A stretch of DNA of 6,024 nt from an uncultured Chloroflexota bacterium (GTDB taxonomy: Bacteria > Chloroflexota > Chloroflexia > Chloroflexales > Roseiflexaceae), in contig CAIQIY010000196.1 of NCBI GenBank assembly GCA_903871975.1, positions 1 through 6,024 of the forward strand, given 5' to 3'. Below are positions 3,716-6,024 of the stretch, one piece after another (the first letter of the stretch is position 1; each line of letters begins with the position of its first letter). The notes under the pieces were generated by a model, which did no database searches, was not told where the DNA came from, and saw nothing but the letters and a program-made list of their open reading frames with translations. Both the position numbers and the translations under genes were made by a program.

Positions 3716-6024
3716 TCACACACGGCCCCCCGAGCCCGGCTGCACGAGCTGCACCCCAGGGTGTTCGGCGGGCGCATCGGCGGGGGCGGGGTACCAGCGC
3801 GGATCGTCGCCCAGGCGCGCCTTGAGCTCGTACTGGCCCAGGAGATTGGCGAGCCGCCTGAAGTGCCGCGTCATCGCGCCTGGGTCAGACAGCTCGTTGG
3901 CGGCGATCTCGATGACCTCGTAGCCACGGTTGCGCAGCCAGTCGCGGATGCGGCGGTCATGCGCGGCCGTGTCGGGGTTGCCGTGCAGGTGCCGGCCGAG
4001 GCCATCGAGGTAGATGCACACGCCCTCGTCGGGCCCGTGCTGCGCGCCGCGATAGATCACGTCGGGGGTCGTCGTGCCGATGGCGCGGTCGAGGTGCAGC
4101 TGCTCGCCACGGACGCCTTCGCTGAAGCCGGCGGCCAGCAGCAGGTGCCGCAGCCGCTGCTCGGCCGCGTTCACCGGGTGCGCGCGCTCCGTCGGCGCCT
4201 GCGCGGGCTGCTGCGGGGGAATGTCGTGCGCCACGACGAGCTGGTCGCCCCAGGCGGTGAGCTTCTCGAGCGCCAGCGTACGGTCGAGATGCTTGTGGTA
4301 GAAGCTGTTGCGGAACGTCTGCAGGCAATCGATACACGATGCCCCGCAGGCCGATGGGCATCCGCCCACGATCACCGTCGCCGCCGCGACGATCTCCGGG
4401 AACCGGTGGCACAGCTGGTCGAGCAGGCCCGAGCCACCCGGCATCGGGTCCCACAACACCGCATCGACGTCGGCGCGGTCGACGTGGCCGAGCACGAGCG
4501 TCTGCAGGTCGTCCATCGTCATGTCGAGCACCTGCGCCGCCGCCATGCGCAGCGCCTCGAGCAGGCTGTAGGCGCTGCGCTGGTCGGGGCAGGCGGGCAG
4601 CGTCAGCGCATCGGCGACCACGTCGGCATAGAAGCCGACCGGCGTCACGGTGCGGCCGCAGCGCTCGGCGTGGCTCTTCGCAAACTGGCTGCGCTGCTGT
4701 TCGCTCGACAGCGGCGAGACGCTCTGGCCGCACACGGTGCACACGGGGTAGCCGAGGTGCTGCGCGCGCTCGATGGCGCGGCTGGCGCCCACGTTGACCA
4801 ACCGGAAGCGCACGCCACGGCGCAGGTGCACCGGCTGCGCACCCCAGCCAAAGGCCTGGCCGCCGTTGTGCTGTTCGCGCTCGTGGCCGAACACCGCCAC
4901 CGGCAGCTGGAAGCGCAATTCCTCGTCGTCGGAGATATGCGACTGATGGACGAGGTCGACATCGCAGACGGAGATCGCCTGCACCACCTGCGTGCCGAGC
5001 CCGGTCGCCGCGGCGGCGAGCCGTGTCGGCTTCACCGCCTGTCGTTCCACCATCACCTCGAACACCGGCATCTCGGCGGTCCGCTCGTCGGCGCCGCGCT
5101 GGAACCGCCGGGCGACGAAGCGATTGCCGTTGGCGTAGATCAGGTTGCCGGGCACATATTCGCGCAGCGCCACGCTCGGCGGCCGCGGCAGCACGAATTC
5201 CATGGCCCCGGTGCGCCAGAACGGAATCTCGGCAGTGCCGAGCACCGAGCCGACCTCGAGGCCGTAGCCGGGCAGGAACCCCTCGGCGGCCAGCAGGCCG
5301 AAGGTGTTGACGTCGTCGTAGCCCTCGGCCTCGCGCCGACTGCGCCTGGCGGTGCCCCTGAGCCGCTCGACCAGCGTTTCGCACCGCCTGAACAGGGCCT
5401 TGTCGTCGGCATCCAACACGCCACGCGCGCTGCGCACCACGTTCAGGCGATCGATCTGGTCGAGCGCCCAGCGCAGGCGGCGGTTGAGGCGCTGCAGCAC
5501 GCCGTGCAGGTCGTCGGCCATCGCCGCGATATGCCGCCGCAGCTCGGCTGGCGTCGCCACCGCGGCGTCCTGCGCGGGCCAGCCCTGGCCGAAGGCGCCT
5601 GCCACATACCGGCACAGGTCGTCGAGGTTGGCTGCGATCAGCTGCTGCAGCGGCGCGGGATCGAAGAGGCTGGTCCGCAGCACGCCGCCATCGAAGAGGT
5701 ACGCGGCCACGCGGTCGGGCAGGCAGCTGGCGAGCACGCCGGCGATGGCCCGCCGCTGCTGGTCGGTGCGCGTCACATCGCGGGTGTACTGGTGCAGCCG
5801 CGTGATGACGGTCGCACGCACATGCTTGGCCACCATCACCTCGTTGCTGAGGTTGAAGGCCGGCGGGTCGACGCGGCCGGCGAGCAGCTTCGGCGGATCC
5901 GCGAAGTACGCCCGGTCGTGCGACACCGGCCGGCAGTAGGTGATGTCGACCGCCATTCGGTGCCGCCGGCCTGCTCGGCCCGCCCGCTGCCAGTAGTTGG
6001 CCGGTAGCGGCGGTACGTTACGCA
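3716..6024 (-). CDS. Large SF2 helicase, C-terminal part, with DUF1998 and nuclease-like end (partial)
   Basis: The gene is cut by the right edge: 768 codons are visible and the frame is open to 6022. The segment before the first ATG (5956) reads ANYWQRAGRAGRR, which is helicase motif VI, so that ATG is not the start and the ATPase core lies outside. Counting from that ATG: residues 1-60 are a typical post-motif VI segment; about 60-400 is a long unassigned region; C406, C409, H429 and C433 form a possible zinc site; 462-558 match DUF1998/MZB, with WDPMPGGSGLLDQL and the cysteines C533, C537, C541 and C544, then FRNSFYHKHLDR. About 596-705 look like a PD-(D/E)XK/Vsr or DUF559 domain (PD at 631-632, YLDG at 649-652, then HDRRIRDWLRNRGYEVIEI). 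Such helicases act on DNA or RNA with ATP; DUF1998 members include MrfA repair helicases and the defence proteins DrmA/DrmB and DruE. The long middle and nuclease-like tail suit a DruE-like defence helicase better than MrfA, but this is an inference. Confidence 0.88.
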   Translation of the reverse strand, partial: RNVPPLPANYWQRAGRAGRRHRMAVDITYCRPVSHDRAYFADPPKLLAGRVDPPAFNLSNEVMVAKHVRATVITRLHQYTRDVTRTDQQRRAIAGVLASCLPDRVAAYLFDGGVLRTSLFDPAPLQQLIAANLDDLCRYVAGAFGQGWPAQDAAVATPAELRRHIAAMADDLHGVLQRLNRRLRWALDQIDRLNVVRSARGVLDADDKALFRRCETLVERLRGTARRSRREAEGYDDVNTFGLLAAEGFLPGYGLEVGSVLGTAEIPFWRTGAMEFVLPRPPSVALREYVPGNLIYANGNRFVARRFQRGADERTAEMPVFEVMVERQAVKPTRLAAAATGLGTQVVQAISVCDVDLVHQSHISDDEELRFQLPVAVFGHEREQHNGGQAFGWGAQPVHLRRGVRFRLVNVGASRAIERAQHLGYPVCTVCGQSVSPLSSEQQRSQFAKSHAERCGRTVTPVGFYADVVADALTLPACPDQRSAYSLLEALRMAAAQVLDMTMDDLQTLVLGHVDRADVDAVLWDPMPGGSGLLDQLCHRFPEIVAAATVIVGGCPSACGASCIDCLQTFRNSFYHKHLDRTLALEKLTAWGDQLVVAHDIPPQQPAQAPTERAHPVNAAEQRLRHLLLAAGFSEGVRGEQLHLDRAIGTTTPDVIYRGAQHGPDEGVCIYLDGLGRHLHGNPDTAAHDRRIRDWLRNRGYEVIEIAANELSDPGAMTRHFRRLANLLGQYELKARLGDDPRWYPAPADAPAEHPGVQLVQPGSGGRV

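Noticed and set aside
3716..5956. DrmB of DISARM as the identity of the right-hand gene
   Set aside because: The frame continues upstream of the first ATG into helicase motif VI, whereas DrmB is a DUF1998 protein without a helicase core.
3659..6007. 782-residue plus-strand open frame opposite the helicase
   Set aside because: It lies fully antisense to a frame with clear helicase and DUF1998 motifs. Its translation is an Arg/His/Ala/Val/Gln-rich string without recognisable domains, as expected of an antisense frame in GC-rich DNA.

Overview
The window is GC-rich bacterial DNA packed with genes. Protein styles resemble Chloroflexota or Actinobacteria, with Chloroflexota slightly favoured; there is no rRNA or marker gene to settle this. 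No tRNA, rRNA, CRISPR array, insertion sequence or integrase was seen. One gene lies on the plus strand and six on the minus strand, and no gene-free stretch exceeds 220 bases.

Left end (1-822, plus): a complete metallophosphoesterase with all five metal-site motifs. Its family look is that of the actinobacterial group that includes the 4'-phosphopantetheinyl hydrolase PptH. Its GTG start overlaps a possible stop codon of a gene lying outside the window. It converges tail to tail, with 12 bases between, on a minus-strand pair (835-1608): a small winged-helix-like protein and the fluoride channel gene crcB/fluC. This pair has its own sigma70-type promoter at 1654-1682 with several small palindromes in and around it.

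Middle (1753-3498, minus): a likely three-gene operon read from an extended -10 promoter at about 3537-3545. The order is a DinB-fold protein, an APH-family phosphotransferase and a small acidic protein of unknown function. Spacing is 30 and 12 bases, and each start has a purine-rich ribosome binding site.

Right end (3716-6024, minus): the C-terminal 768 residues of a large superfamily 2 helicase whose N-terminal part lies beyond the window. The visible piece begins just before helicase motif VI. It continues through a long middle region, a CxxC...HxxxC cluster, a DUF1998/MZB domain with a four-cysteine signature, and a C-terminal PD-(D/E)XK or DUF559/Vsr-like segment. This architecture recalls large helicases of defence systems such as DruE of Druantia, and is the best lead in the window. 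The partner genes needed to name a system are not visible. The other genes look like ordinary chromosomal housekeeping or accessory genes.
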